A stretch of 64,000 nt of DNA from Riptortus pedestris (GCA_019009955.1 CM032232.1:135608501-135672500); one strand, 5' to 3'. Shown: positions 22,852-36,311, counted from the first letter of the stretch. Notes: generated from the sequence alone by a model not told the origin. Made by a program: numbers and translations.

Positions 22852-23035
22852 TTATTTGCATGTATCTGACTCAAAAGCTCAGAGAAGACAATATTAAATA
22901 TCAAGTATAGTCTTCATTGAACTTTTACTGATTAATATAGTTTCTAGTAATATAGTCATATACTAATATATATAGTTTTGAACGGACCTCATTTTCGTCA
23001 TCTCTTATTTTTTAAAAATCGAGTCTCCTTAAGGG
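22852..23035 (+). mobile_element. HINE-like repeat, fragments
   Basis: It carries TATTTGCATGTATCTGACTC and GACAATATTAAATATCAAG from the 5' region and GTTTTGAACGGACCTCATTTTCGTCATCTC from the 3' segment (quoted as landmarks), with the whole middle deleted. The terminal hairpin is decayed (CTCCTTAAGGG). Confidence 0.5.
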
Positions 23036-23329
23036 TATATTCAATTTGACATGGACATAAACCTTGTCATATATGTCATCATTGAGCAGTTAAACCTTTC
23101 ACTGCTCTAGCCGCCCGGGGCGGGGGAAGCCGGGTTCGGCCAGTTTAGCCATAATATTTTCAATCTAAATTTGTCAATTAGAGTAGTTCTATTATTAAAT
23201 AATGTCACTTATATCAGAAGTATCCCGTTGTATACAATTTTTTTTAGATAAATACATAAAATACAGAAGCGATGAATAAAAAATGAAGTCCCTTATTGAT
23301 TTCCACAACCGCGTGCCACGAAATACCCA

Positions 23330-23500
23330 ATCCGATATATATTTCAAACACATTTTCCAGTTTACTTATTGCAAAAGTTTATTTTGCAGACACGTTTCGA
23401 GGCTCGTATTTTGGCACCTCTTCAAGGGCTTTCAAAAGAGGGTAGGGAGGAACATGTCAGTTTCATGTCAGCGTGATTACAGGCATCGCATTGTATGGAT
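23330..23500 (-). repeat. Retroelement-type 3' tail with a CGAAACGTGTC motif
   Basis: On the minus strand TTGAAGAGG...CCTCGAAACGTGTC is followed by TGCAAAATAAACTTTTGCA, a small hairpin. The layout (TGAAGA, stem, CGAAAC, GUC, then AATAAA-type sequence) resembles the tails of Penelope-like elements and the hammerhead-like motifs elsewhere in the window, but the core is imperfect (TTGAAGA). No coding part is seen. Confidence 0.3.
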
Positions 23501-24114
23501 GAGTTCGTTCCTCTGAATATAAGATCGGCTCTGCCAAAATGCCCGGCACGTAACACCTAAGATGAAATCGTGTGTCTCATTTCTTTTTTAGTTTTACTCA
23601 AAACCAGAATAAAAGTAACACTTTGTAGTATAGTGTCGTATGTGGGCACCCATCAAACTATTAATTCAATTTTAAGGATACAGCAAATTTCATGGAACCC
23701 GCTGACAAACGTATAAACCTTTCAATTGAAAAGTTCATGGGCAGCGCATCGTCAATTATATAAATATCAACTTTAAAAACTGATTGACAGTTAAATTAAT
23801 TTTTAAACTGCACGAAACCAGTTTTCCTCCGTGATTATCAATTAGATAGGTTAGAAAGTGAAGAATTGCAAAGATTTAATTATAGAAATCACTTTTTAGC
23901 TGGATAAGTAACTTTTATATTAAAATTATATTGACTTTGAAGGATAGGCAATTCCCATGAAATACCCATATCCGTAGTTAATTTACATGAAATGTTCATG
24001 ATTCGGGATAATTACAGCTCATACTGCAAAATGAAAGTAATTAAATAATTCCTCATTAATTTCTTGATACTTTTCTCCGTAAAAAAACTCCCTCCTCGGA
24101 CTAGCTAGCATGTA

Positions 24115-24168
24115 ACTCTTATAAATTAGTTTGGCAACGATAAAACAAACTATGTGATCACTAGAGCT

Positions 24169-24210
<42 letters not shown>

Positions 24211-24365
24211 CACACATATATCTATCTATATATTTATATGTATAAAATTTTGAACGGTTCTCATTTTCGTCCTCTACTATAGAGGATCAGTGGGCATTTG
24301 ATAAAAGTTTTTGAAAATCGACATGAGTACAACTACAATTAGTTAATTTCATTTAAGGAAGGTAT
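24115..24365 (+). mobile_element. HINE-like repeat, 3' half with (CA)n microsatellite
   Basis: TTTGGCAACGATAAAACAAAC and CACTAGAGCTGTAACA lead into (CA)n at about 24172-24216, then short TA/TCTA repeats. The 3' segment follows (TTTTGAACGGTTCTCATTTTCGTC) with a decayed end (CATTTAAGGAAGG). Here the microsatellite is CA, not TA. Confidence 0.65.
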
Positions 24366-24631
24366 TCGAAAGAAAAAAAAAAGCTAATAAAATAGAAATG
24401 AAAGGTAGTATAAATAATCCTACGTGCTGGAGACGTTACTATTCTGAAACCGTCTATTCGTAGTAGATTAGGTGCAGGAAGTGAAATTTGTGTTTTTGGT
24501 GAAAAATGTGGTTTAAAAAAATACCTGAAATAGTGTTCAACATATATTGTAATTATAAAAATTGTTGTTCCAACGTAGGAACGTTTTTAGTGGCGAGCTG
24601 GCTCTATTAAAATCTTGGTCCTACCCTAAGA

Positions 24632-25062
24632 AAACTCCGTCACGCAGGGGCTGCTTAAACTAAGCAGATTTCCCACGTGAAGTTATACAATAGAGAAATT
24701 TCACGAGAGCCGAACAGTTAAGGAAACGGCCGACCTAGCTTTTGGCGGGAAACTCACTCTCATCCGTTATCCGCCCAGATTTAATAAAAATGCAAATATC
24801 TCGGTTAATATTCAAGATAGAGAATAAATGTATATAACAATATTTATAGTAAATTTAATTTCCAATAAGATTGATTCTATATAATTTTTTGGTTCGACGT
24901 ATAGTAACGGAAATACATCGAATTTTCGAAAATCCTCCCCTCTAAACCCCCACCTCCCACTGGTCCGATTTCAGCCGTTAACGAACTTGATCTTTCTTTT
25001 TACATAAAACGACTAAATATCGAGTTTGGTAACGATCGTTGCGACCGCTAGAGCGGTAACAG

Positions 25063-25127
<65 letters not shown>

Positions 25128-25252
25128 GTTTCGAACGGACCTCATTTTCGTCATCTACTATGTAGGATTGACGGACATTTGAAGAAAAATTTCGAAAATT
25201 CCGTCATGAGTACGACCTCAATTGCTGATTTCCTTGAAGGGAAATCTGCTAA
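24632..25252 (+). mobile_element. HINE-like repeat, full-length short form
   Basis: A 621-bp copy from AAAACTCCGTCACGCAGGGG to CTTGAAGGGAAATCTGCTAA. It has GGAAACGGCCGACCTAGC in the 5' part and (TA)n at about 25067-25122. Part of the conserved block before the microsatellite is deleted (GTAACGATCGTTGCGACCGC). Confidence 0.87.
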
Positions 25253-27250
25253 ACGGACGGTAGATATTTCCCAATAGTTTCTAGTACATAAAGTGGGCGT
25301 TAGTTTCTAACCCACCCCTTTTTCCAAATTTCCGGGAGAGGTGTGAAACATGCAGTGTTGAATTACAATAGCAAAAATTACTCACAGCAATATCTTACTG
25401 ACCGTCATTGTATATAAGTGATGAATCAGTGTCCCTGAACGTATAAATGAAGATATTTATAAGTTTATTGATAGTTTCCACGAAATAGGCTATATATATT
25501 TGAATGGCTCAATGAATTTTACAGTGCTGAGTAAGAGAGTAAATGCTAATCGCCATGAGATGACTACGCAATAATATTTATTTAGCTCATGACTCTCCGC
25601 TTGTAATAAATAACTAAGCTTTATTGTTATAATGGAACACAATATTGCAGCCATCTTATTTAACTAGATGACTTATTTGGTTTTGTTTAGTTTGTTCTTC
25701 CATTAGCATTAGTTATTGCCGCATCGTGCTTTTACAGTGTTATAATTTTATGAACAACAATGATTTATATAATTATTAGTCTTGTTATTCTTTGCCAATC
25801 ACACTTAAACCATTGTGGCTGCAACTCTGTTCTTACATAATTTCAAATGAAGAAATACTATTTTTTATATTATTTTGCTGACTGAGCTTTAGGGTGATAT
25901 ACAAAGGTCGTTGTATTTTGCATTGTAAGTTATTCGCCCATTTTTAAACGTGTTCCATCTTATTGCAAAATTAAAATAATGGTATAATCAAATTAATTGC
26001 TTGACCCGGATCACAGAAATCAATTTGCATGATAAGTAATACAGCTCTCCCCCAGAGTCCCAACAGTCGGTGTGATATGTAAAATAGACAAGATAGAAAG
26101 GAAGTAGTGAACTATCGAGAAATTACAGCCAAATAACACAATTCTTTTGTGGATTTTTTGTATCTAATGAAGTGAGCAGGCTCCCATTAACCAATTGCGT
26201 TTAAAATCTGGGCAATTGACTTCGGGACAGACATTTTTTTTTTAAGTTTATTTAAATATCTCATTTGTTAATGCCATGAGTTTAATATATTATGAGTTAA
26301 CAATTCAACCAAACTTGTAATTTAAAATACACAATATATAGGGACCAGTGGACACCATATTTTGAATCGTTCTGTGACAATAGTCGGCAAAAGTTTATAC
26401 AAGATGATATTTTACTATAATGTTACACTTGGTTTTAAAATACTCAAAACAGCATGGCAGAATCCATATTACACTTCCACGAAGACATTTTCAATGTCTA
26501 TTAATTCATAAAAAAAAACAACAAAGGTTTGGCAGAATGTGAGTGTTTTCATATGAAGCTTCGGAGACTTTAATGCCAAACAGCGCATGGCATTAAACTC
26601 TCCCAGCAAAATATATTTTAAAGATGTTATATGTGTATTCATAACAGTTTTTTGCTAAAAATGGATTCTGAAACGAAACTAGTTGTACATCAAATACCTC
26701 AAAAAGCCTAATTTTATTAGGGTATGGACAATAAAAGTTTTTCAAAAATATATTGACGCGCATCTAACAATTTTCTTCATTGAGTCCGATAAGAAAAAAA
26801 GGATCTTTTATGTTCATTAGCGCTTGAGAAAAAATGTAAACAAATACGAAAAGCGTATTTTATTTTATGACACATATAATCCAATGAAATCAAAATGCCA
26901 AATGGCAAAAATTAAATTCCTGGACTATGTCAACTCCGCAGGACAAGGGTATAACACGTGAACGGTTTATAGAGAAATTCAGTGAGTTGTTTGTATTTTG
27001 TATTACTTTAACATTGGCAAAAAAGAACCACCAGCGTCTGAAATCCTGGAGTGGCCTGGAGGAACACAATAGGATAAGAACATGACACTTGGTATGAATA
27101 TGAATATTTGCCTTGTCAAAAGGCTTTGGTCAAGTGGTAATTTTGTCGCAAGGGCGGATAATCTGATGGAATTAAATATCGTAGATAGGTTCTATGTTAT
27201 CCAAGCAGATATTCGGTGCTGATTGGGTTTCGGGAGAACTGACAGAAGTC
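25253..27250. other. Intron stretch, unique AT-rich DNA
   Basis: No gene or recognised repeat. About 2 kb with no family member makes it the longest repeat-poor part of the first half of the intron. Confidence 0.5.
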
Positions 27251-27254
27251 TAAC

Positions 27255-27498
27255 TTAAATGCCGGAATTCCTATATACTGTAATCGAGTACGTACCCACT
27301 CGGCTACCGCCGCTCATACATGCCTCCCGGTAGGTCGACCTAAAGTTCTGAATGGGGTTCAGAAGAAGACCGCCAAAGACAGGCGATATTCCGAAAGATA
27401 AGACGTTGAGAACGCGGAATAGTTCTGACGTCGGAAGGCCCTGCGATGAAAGGGAAGGTTTCTGAATGGAAGATTTATTGCACGAACCAGCTAGCTGG

Positions 27499-27569
<71 letters not shown>

Positions 27570-28060
27570 GAAGTCGGAGGCACCCGCCACCGCACAAAAA
27601 GCAAACGGGCGTATAATGCCGACCGGCCGACGAATCGGCGATCATAGTAAAACGGGCGATGCATGTATTCATACATAATACATGAAAAGTAGATAATTGG
27701 GTGTATCTCTCTCCCCCTCCTGCTACATATATGACATTCCACAAGTGGAAGAACAGCTGGGCTCTGGGGGAGATTGTATCTCGGGCTGGAAGGCGTGAGA
27801 CGGCACCAATTACTTCCAGTAAAAACCTCCAGACTACAAGGACCGAACCACTACCACGTGGTCACTGGCTACTGGAATCTCTTCTACCCTACGCTACTCT
27901 TAGTCTATTTATACTGGGAGAAGGATTAAGTATCCGAGTTCTACGTGAAGTTATAGACATAGTTGCTATGCACATACACCTGTATGTATATATTTCTTCT
28001 TTGCTACAGATGACCCTCTTGTTAAACTGTTTGAAAGTATAGCCAACCATATAGGGTCAT
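27255..28060. other. GC-richer intron block with a (GA)n tract
   Basis: A (GA)n tract at about 27498-27566 lies in unique sequence of higher GC (GCCGACCGGCCGACGAATCGGCGATC). On the minus strand GGCGGTAGCCGAGTGGGTACG near 27290-27310 resembles a Ser/Leu tRNA D-arm (A box), but no B box follows. Several overlapping open frames (60-113 codons, both strands) show no domain. I see nothing that I can name. Confidence 0.35.
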
Positions 28061-28104
28061 ATGATGAAATTTTCAAGAAAACACAAAAACAGCCTCCATT
28101 CTAC

Positions 28105-28305
28105 AAAACGTCAATCACGCAAGAGCTGCGTATACTAACCAGGTATCCCTCGTGGTGTTCTGACACACTCCTTATCTCATTTCACCCATATTTCTATTTT
28201 TGAAGAAGCTAATACTTTTTTTTTAAAATTCTTGAATTAGTGTTTCTAAAATCGAGTAATGTGTACGACCTCAATAACCGATTTACCTTAGAGGAAAACT
28301 GCTAA
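28105..28305 (+). mobile_element. HINE-like repeat, internally deleted with both ends
   Basis: The 5' end (ACGTCAATCACGCAAGAGCTGC, CTAACCAGGTATCCCTCG) and 3' end (GTACGACCTCAATAACCG, TTACCTTAGAGGAAAACTGCTAA) are both recognisable in only 201 bp. The body and microsatellite are gone. Confidence 0.6.
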
Positions 28306-28320
28306 AAGTATTTTAATTTT

Positions 28321-28501
28321 TTATTAACATCCGCTTTGTGCTGCTATGGCTAATTGGGATGGGCTATCAACAGGTTACCACCCGTTTCTATCCAGGATGG
28401 GATTAAGGATTTTAATTATTGACTTAGTCAAATACCCTTATCAAGAATTACCATATAAGATTAAGACCAACGCCATAACTCACATGGCTAACCTGAGCCC
28501 C
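28321..28501 (-). repeat. tRNA-derived SINE
   Basis: On the minus strand it starts GGGCTCAGGTTAGCCATGTG, continues with the A-box region, and ends in the family body CCTGTTGATAGCCCATCCC and a tail at TTAACATCCGC. The B-box part is partly deleted compared with 62.8 kb. Confidence 0.7.
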
Positions 28502-31140
28502 AAAACTATGTTTAACAACATCCATCTTCAATAAGTACTCAACGCAACTGTAACTGTATACACACACACAGCAACGACCGTTAAATATTCTGTTTGTGAG
28601 AGGAAGAAAAGTACATATACTGTTTTTGTATCTTTAATCTTGAAGAAAAGTTTGTTGTTTTTGGCCGTGTATAGTTTTTAAGATTTTTTTTTTTTATACC
28701 AACCAGAACTCTCCTTTGGAAATTATTATTATTGTTTAAAACGTCTTATTTCCTTCCATCCAAAATAATATTCTTTTCATGCACAATATTAATGTTAAGA
28801 GTAGATGTCACAGTATTTCGAGCAAAGAAGAAATAGACAATGGCATGTGACATAATATTGGCTGTGGAAAATTTACTTATAAAATTTTTCAGCCACTAGC
28901 ACCAAGTTCAATAATTAATTTTTTAGGGCTATTTCTAAAGATTCTACAACAGAAAAGAGTATACATCATGTTAGAAAATTAATTCATACTTTCAGAATAA
29001 ATAATACTGTTCTTAAAACAAAAAGACAACGCAACTTAATTCAATTGCACATTAATTCTATTATGACAAAAAATCAATGATAACCGCACTTCAAGAATTA
29101 AATTTATCCAAAGAGGAATATTAAAAAACTTCTCTTACGGTTGTCACAACAATGAACAAGAATTCAACACCATCATTACCTGAGTCATAAATTTAACAAA
29201 AAAAAATAGTACACTTTTACTAATCTGAAAAAGGGAAATGAATCTGTCTGCTTTTTTTTATGTAAATTAAATTTTACTACTTTTATGTATCGATACTTTT
29301 GTTAAATTTGAGATGAATCGATTTGATCAGCTGATGGGGTACTTACTCCACCATGACTAAAAGCTGATTCCAGTCGTGGCAGTACCCGCAGAAAGTTCCC
29401 TTTCATCTTGTCCCAGGCCGTAAATTAGTTTTTCATGTTTTACTCCTGATGGGACTTTTATAATGCGTGAAACTGGTAGTGAAATAAACTACTTTTAATT
29501 AGAGAAGTGTTATTTTTATTGGCCTGACCAACTTGAAAGTATAATATATTCTGACTCATTAAGTTATTTCCCCTTATTTCTCGCAACTCGCTGAACTATT
29601 TGTTACTATGCCATAAAACGGTTTGGCTATGAATTTGCATGAGAGAGTTTCTAGCGCTGGTATCTCCAATTCTCAGTATTTATGAGCTCCGATAATAATT
29701 TTTTTTTTTTGTAATTTAATAATTTTTAATACAGTATTAAATTAGGAACGGAATAGAGATAGTATGACTTAAAATGATTTGTATCCTTCATGAGAGGGCT
29801 TCTTAGCATTCCTAGCATTTGCTAAAAACTTAGTTACAATCTTTTCTTTTTGGGGCCATACAAAATTAATAATATCAGTTCATCAGGGCGTAAGTACCTC
29901 AGCTTTGGCAGCGAAAAAAGCATTCCCACAAACTGACACTGAAAGGTTTTCTGTGTCTTTAAAGAGTAGCACAGATGAATGAATGGGGGTAACTTTGATC
30001 TGAGGCAGCCCATATGCTCTGCGCTAAAATAGTTTGGGTCATTTAAAGTACCTTACTGTCTCCTCTAGACTTTATTGTATTGCGCATGCTGTGTACACAG
30101 AAATGAGGCAGACCGAAGGAACTATAGCTGAAAGAGTAATTAACGGCTTCTGGTAATCTGTAATTAAGAATCCATAACTCACTGCTGGCTTCATGAACTG
30201 CATATGAAGTGCCGCACATATGAGTGGACTATGTTTTGATCCAAATCTATTCAATTATAAATAAAATACTTACGTTCAAATGAATTTTAAATTATTTTTG
30301 TGATGGAAGATGGATAAGAAATTATTTCATTTATTTATACTTTGTTCGAGAACAATTATTTATCATCTTGATCTGGGTCAAACCAGAACATCGTGGATAA
30401 CTGAACTATAGTCATCGTGAGTCTAGCAACTGAACTGCAGACACGATTGGCGATACAGGAACGAATACTCATTTATACTAGCTAATTTAGCAAATGCGAG
30501 CCCATAGAAAATGCAATAATTCTCAATTGCGTTATAATGTCACCGAAATAAATATCGAGGATTCGAAAGAAAACTCAGGCAGATTTAGTTTTGCCCAATA
30601 TATACCATCATTACTGTCTGACCGTTCAGTACAAGCGGGAAATGCTTTACATAAGAAATCGTGAATACAACTTTTGACAGAATTGAGAATGGTGAACCCT
30701 CATTCAAGAACAATATATGACAGCATCCACCGGACATATTTGAGCAATATGTACTGACCGAACCAACCCATTTCTTGATAAGATATGTAGATTTCTTGAG
30801 CTACCCGTCTGCTACCATCTATTCCCTATTCTTGTTGAGAATGTCGGTGGTTTTGTACGTTCGACTCCCGGCTGGTGTGAAAATTTTCTTTCTCTCACCC
30901 CCCTCCAAAAGAAAATTGAATTACTTAAGTACGTTCTTGGCAGTTTTGTTTGTGTAACTGAATGCTAAAGCTGGATTTAAGTCTATGTGTGGGTAAAAGT
31001 CCCCATAACTGATGAAACTGATAGCAAAACCGTCTGTTAACGAAGAAATACAATCAACAAATAGCCTCTAGGACAATGTTAATAGCTCCAGTCCCACAGA
31101 TAAGACACGCCATTTAATTGTAAATGATCTCTGACGTGCG
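28502..31140. other. Intron stretch, mostly unique AT-rich DNA
   Basis: No gene was recognised. It contains the hammerhead-like tail listed at 29440-29500. Short open frames (e.g. 30072-30254, 30775-30957) show no domain. Confidence 0.45.
29440..29500 (+). repeat. Dispersed repeat tail with degraded hammerhead-like motif
   Basis: CTGATGG (29446-29452), a stem-loop region, GAAA (29469-29472), CTGGTA, then GTGAAATAAAC. It aligns with the copies at 36481 and 59631 over about 50 bp. The core has one change (CUGAUGG for CUGAUGA) and stem I pairs poorly. Confidence 0.4.
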
Positions 31141-31426
31141 CAAGAGATATTATGCCGCTCTCTCTCTCTCTCGCTCTCTCGGGGCGCTTATAAAATACGA
31201 AACAGGTGTAGATAAATCACGTTTCGCGTAGAATCAGTAATTACGGTAGTTTAGTGTTAGAGGTCTAGATTGAGGATGAGCAGGAGATAAGGTAGGGAGG
31301 GACAGACAGACAGACCTGCCGTGGGAACTCTGGCCACGAGCAGTCCACACACCCACGCCTTCTCGTTCATTGAGCAGGTCGTGAGCTGGACTTATGAATC
31401 GCTGTCCCCACCACCTCCTCATACAG

Positions 31427-31457
<31 letters not shown>

Positions 31458-31640
31458 TCCCTTTTTTTTGCTCGGCATTACAGATCTTAAAGAACTCTAG
31501 CCACTTCCAAGTGATTCGCGATCTGAGTTTTTACGTAGTGAGCGATCAACTCGACTTAATACTCCCGTTAACCAAGGAGGACCTGGAATGAGTTGTCTAT
31601 AGTAGAACGACATTCCACAAAATAGCCGGGAGGCGGGCAG
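31141..31640. other. GC-richer intron block with CT and TA/CA microsatellites
   Basis: It holds CT repeats near 31158-31180, GACAGACAGACAGAC at about 31300, and (TA)n(CA)n at about 31425-31457. The rest is unique. A tRNA-like TTAGTGGTAGAGCGTCCGAC occurs on the minus strand near 31812-31832 (just beyond this block) without a B box. No gene. Confidence 0.35.
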
Positions 31641-31973
31641 TGATCACATCACCGATGGCCGAGATCTTGGAGAGTCAATGTACTTTGTCAGATCATCTCG
31701 ATGCCAGACCGATTTACTCACTAGACTTCCCCCATTCCACCCTAAACCCCAATGAAACAAACCATTCAAGTACTCTCCATTCTGGAATGCCTTGACTCGG
31801 TGATCTGATGTCGGACGCTCTACCACTAATCTATATTGGCTACTGTTGACCAGAGGTACATCTTACGTACTACTTCTGTTCCAAAGACATTTTTCTACCA
31901 TTGATCTATCTTATCTTCAAATCCCAATACTTTCAAAAGATGTGCTTGCACATTGCTCTGAGTGGTTAAATAA

Positions 31974-32138
31974 TTAGCAGATTTCCCTTAAGGGAAATCA
32001 GCTATTGAGGTCGTACTCATGACGCGAGTTTCGAAAAATTTCTTCAAATGTCCATCGATCCTACCCAGGAGATGACGAAAATGAGGTCCGTTCAAAATTA
32101 TATATATATATCTATATATATATATATATATATATATA

Positions 32139-32198
<60 letters not shown>

Positions 32199-32698
32199 TA
32201 TATATATTTGTCTGTTAACGCTCTAGCGGTCGCAATTTTCGTTTGATCGTTACCAAACTCGGAATTTCATCGTTTTATGTAAAAAGGAAGATCAAGTTCG
32301 TTAATGGCTGAAATCGGACCAGTGGGAGGGGGGGTTTAGAGGGGAGGATTTTCGAAAAATCGAAATATCTCCGTTATTATGCGTCGGATTAAAAAATTGT
32401 ATAGAACCAATCTTATTGCAAATTAAATTTGGTATAAATATTGTTCTATACATTTATTCTGTATCTTTAATATTAACCGAGATATTTGCATTTGTATTCT
32501 GCATGTGCTCGGCAGCAGTGGCTATGTTCGGACTTTCCGCCGTGAGCTCTGGCGGCCGTTTTTGTAATTATTCGTCCCTCTCGTGAATAGGTTTAGAGGT
32601 TACTTACTACTACAGCTGTTATTAGGCAGATTTCTCTATTGCAAAACTTCACGTGGGAAATCTGCTTAGTTTACGCAGCCCCTGCGTGACGGACTTTT
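31974..32698 (-). mobile_element. HINE-like repeat, full-length, left member of a head-to-head pair
   Basis: A complete 725-bp minus-strand copy with intact hairpin TTTCCCTTAAGGGAAA, a long (TA)n interrupted by TCTA and GATA at about 32098-32208, and 5' end GCCCCTGCGTGACGGACTTTT. Its near-consensus ends suggest a fairly young copy. Its 5' end faces that of the next copy across 58 bp. Confidence 0.9.
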
Positions 32699-32756
32699 TT
32701 TTTAAATGACTTTTGATAAAGATCAACGTTACACAATATTGAGGCCCAAGACAATA

Positions 32757-33545
32757 AAAAGTCCGTCACGCAGGGGCTGCGTAAACTAAGCAGATTTCCC
32801 TCGTGAAGTTTAGTAATATATAAATATACATACTGCTAACACAACACTGTGAATAAATACAAACGGAAATAAGAAATGTTTCATCCAATTTCAATAGCCT
32901 GCCGACAGGAAGCGTTAGGTTAGAAATGTAAACTAACGGGTCCCGCCTCACACCGCAAAGAAAAACAATTACTGAAATATATCAGAATATAACACATTAA
33001 TTTTATTGAGAACTATTTGCTATATCTAGTACTGTAATTAATAATGAGTCAGAATAATTGTTATCTCAATCAATAAAATTTTAGTAGTCCAAAACTTTAA
33101 GATGGGGGGGGGGGAGTCACCAGTGCATATTTGCATGTATCTCGTATAATAAAGGTCTCTTGAATACAATTTTTGGTATTTAAACTTCCAATAATGTGAT
33201 TTATTATGTATCAGAGTATTGTTTACGTAACGTGTAGAAGTGGCGGTTTGGTGAAAACTGAAAAATGCAAATATCTCGGTTAATATTCAAGATAGAGAAT
33301 AAATGCATATAACAATATTTATAGTAAATGTAATTTGTAATAAGATTGATTCTGTATAATTTTTCGATCCGACGTATAGTAACGGAGATATTTCGAATTT
33401 TCGATAATCCTCCCCTCTAAACCCCCCCCTCCCACTGGTCCGATTTCAGCCGTTAACGAACTTGATCTTTCTTTTTACATAAAACGCTTAAATATGAAGT
33501 TTGGTAAGGATTAAACAAAAATTGCGACCGCTAGAGCGGTAACAG

Positions 33546-33606
<61 letters not shown>

Positions 33607-33743
33607 TATATATATACAGTTTTCAACTTACCTCATTTTCGTCATCTACTAGGTAGGATCGATGGACATTTGAAGAAAAATGTCGAAAATTCCGTCATGA
33701 GTACAACCTCAATAGCTGATTTCCCTTAAGGGAAATCTGCTAA
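32757..33743 (+). mobile_element. HINE-like repeat, long form, right member of a head-to-head pair
   Basis: A 987-bp plus-strand copy from AAAAGTCCGTCACGCAGGGG to TTTCCCTTAAGGGAAATCTGCTAA. The long-form segment (about 32830-33240) ends in GAAAACTGAAAAATGCAAATATC, where the short-form body begins. A G-run lies at about 33102-33113 and (TA)n at about 33550-33614. Confidence 0.88.
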
Positions 33744-35358
33744 AAATACAGTCTCCCCATTATGATACTTTTTGCGGGATATTTCTTGTTCTTAAGATAG
33801 TCCTATAATAACGCCAGGACTGTTTAATTTCTTATTCTGAAAATTTAACCAATGTTGTTTTCGCCATTTTCAGCCAAACACATTTGTCGCTCCCTTCCTG
33901 CGCCAGTTTTTATTTGGAAAAGGTGACATATGACCTCTCCAGCATAGACTAACTGCAACTCACAAAAAGTCGCCCGGTCCGAAACTATGTTCATGATACC
34001 TTCTGAAATCCAACTCAGCTTTCAAATATGTTTCATTATCGGAATAAATTAATCAACTAAAGTAAGCGAACTAAAACCTAGCGCGCCTATAAATCAATTC
34101 AGTTATTCCTCGCACTAACATGGGTACGTGCTCGTTTCTGACGGATGTCATAAGACCATGGGTTTTCCAAATCACCCTTCACTACATTTTCCTCTCCTGT
34201 ACCTTTAGATCTAAGTACTCATTCTAAGACGTACATGGATTTCCTTGGAGCATTCCCTTGCTTGCTGTTATTCCGTAATTATCTGCAGCTATTCGATGTG
34301 TCAGTTCTTGTTTTACAGAGTTCGGTGATGGATCGAGTCTCCAGGTACACTCATTATTTCAGTCTCTTCTGGAAACATTCTCTTCCATGAACCCAAATAT
34401 CTCAAGTTGGTAGCCTTAACATATTTATGACACCAATCGGACAAGAGTAAATTTCACCTGAGACATTTAGCTGGAATCAAACTGGGGAAACAGAGACTAA
34501 CTAATCTGTATTCCAGCAAAACTAATGCAAAAAAAAATGAAGGGCTTTCTTGAAAGATAAAATTTCGGATGATTAAAGAGAAGTGCCTGTACTTGGAGTT
34601 TTCTTTGAAAGCTTGCGCCAACGGTTTTTAGAGGATCCTAAGGTCCGCTGTATATTACGAACTAAGCTACAGTCAATGTTTTGCTTCCGAAGGCATAAAT
34701 TCCTTTCCTTTGTAAAATATTTGTTAACGAAACAAACCTCTTACTTCAATATTTTATATGTTGCTACTTGTTTTGTTGTTACTAAGATATGACCTTGACA
34801 TTCGGTACTTATTTTCACCGTAGAAGAACAAGAAGAAACTTCTGTTAGCCTTTTTCTCAAGGATGGTTTCGTTCATAAAATATACTTCCTTCTTAAAGAC
34901 ACTACTGGTTCGAAAATTGGTCTCTGTTATCGTCTCGAGGGGGAACAGATGTCCGTAATTTCGGCCGACAAAAAAGATCAAAGCGGTAGCAAGAAAAGGG
35001 CGAAAGAGCTCCCATATAGTTTTTAGAAGGCGTTCGGATATATATTGTCTGGAGCTGAAGAAGCACGGCCTAATTGTAGGAAGCCTAGAGGCCCCGCAAT
35101 TAAAGGGTTAATGAACACTAAACTCGGCGGTTGTAATAGGCTTTCTCTGTTTGAGTTCTTAGCCACCGTTCTACCGTCCGACGGTATCTTTATTAATTAT
35201 CCATCTCCTCAGCTTTTTGCTTCTGTCGTTACAAGCTCACCACTTACAAGGCGGAGAGCTCGGGCTATTATAGTTTCGCATATGACTGTATGTAACTAGG
35301 TGTGGACCCCGTAATCGGGAACTTACAAGTCTGACTGTAACTACCTGTGGGTTCTCTG
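33744..35358. other. Intron stretch, unique DNA
   Basis: No gene or repeat was recognised. From about 35040 the sequence is more balanced (CCTAATTGTAGGAAGCC, GGCCCCGCAATTAAAGGG, GACGGTATCTTTATTAATTATCC) and holds several TAAT cores, as in homeodomain-bound enhancers. That reading is speculative. Open frames of 60-84 codons have no domain. Confidence 0.35.
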
Positions 35359-36311
35359 TCTGCAGATTCTCCTTAAGGCAAATTTGAGGTTGTACTGATG
35401 GCGGGATTTAGTAAAAAAAAAAATTCATCAAATGTCCATCGATCCTACCTAGTGGATGACGAATATGAGGTCCTTTGAAAATTTAAATATATATATCCTT
35501 GTCTGTTGCCACTCTAGTGGTCGCAATTCTTCTTTGATCGTAACCAAACTCGATATATAAGCGTTTCATGGAAAATTAAGGTTAATGGCTTAAATCGAAC
35601 AACTGGGAGGGGCGGTTTAGAGGAGGAAATTTTGAAAATTCAAAATATCTCCGTTATTAAACGTCGGATAGAAAAATTGTATAGAACTAATCTTATTGAA
35701 AATAATATGTACTATAAATATTGTTATACATTTTTTTCTCTATCTTTAAAAAAAAAAATAGGAGATATTTGCAATGTTTAGTTTCGGCCTACAATAAACC
35801 CATCCCCACTCCGGCTCATGTCATATTAGCAATATGCTGTTATGTCATTACACACTTTATTTCAATTTTAAATATAAAATATTGTTTCCATTGGACGTTT
35901 ACAGTGTGAGTACATGCGAATACGTAGTGCGGTGTCATCATGAAATATGATTTTGCGATCGTGTATAGAAAATATTTAATTCTTCAATACCACACATATT
36001 TTACTGTTACGTTCAACACTAAAGAACTTATTAGGTAATTGCTGAAATTGCGAGTGGAATATTTGGGGTTTAAAGTGGAGGCTGATTCTAAAATTCATAA
36101 TACCTCGTTGAAATGAGTCGGATCACAAAATGTTATAGAGTATATTGTTAAGATATTGACTCTCTACAATTAATGTTCTTTCCATTTTTTTGTAACTGAT
36201 TTATTAAGTAAGTTATTTATAATTTTTTGTTTTCCAGTTACCCCCTCCGCACAACGTTTTTACTCATCGGGTTTTAAATATATTACGCAGCCCCTGCGCG
36301 ACGGACTTTTT
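35359..36311 (-). mobile_element. HINE-like repeat, intact long form
   Basis: About 953 bp from CTGCAGATTCTCCTTAAGG (3' end) to TTACGCAGCCCCTGCGCGACGGACTTTTT (5' end, landmark). The microsatellite is very short (about 35488-35496). It shows the uninterrupted long form, so it is the reference for the split copies at 5395 and 17603. The subterminal GCAGATTTCCC near the 5' end is lost. Confidence 0.75.

Noticed and set aside
27280..27315. Ser/Leu tRNA-like D-arm on the minus strand (GTAGCCGAGTGG)
   Set aside because: No B box, anticodon arm or acceptor stem follows at the right spacing; chance or a degraded SINE.
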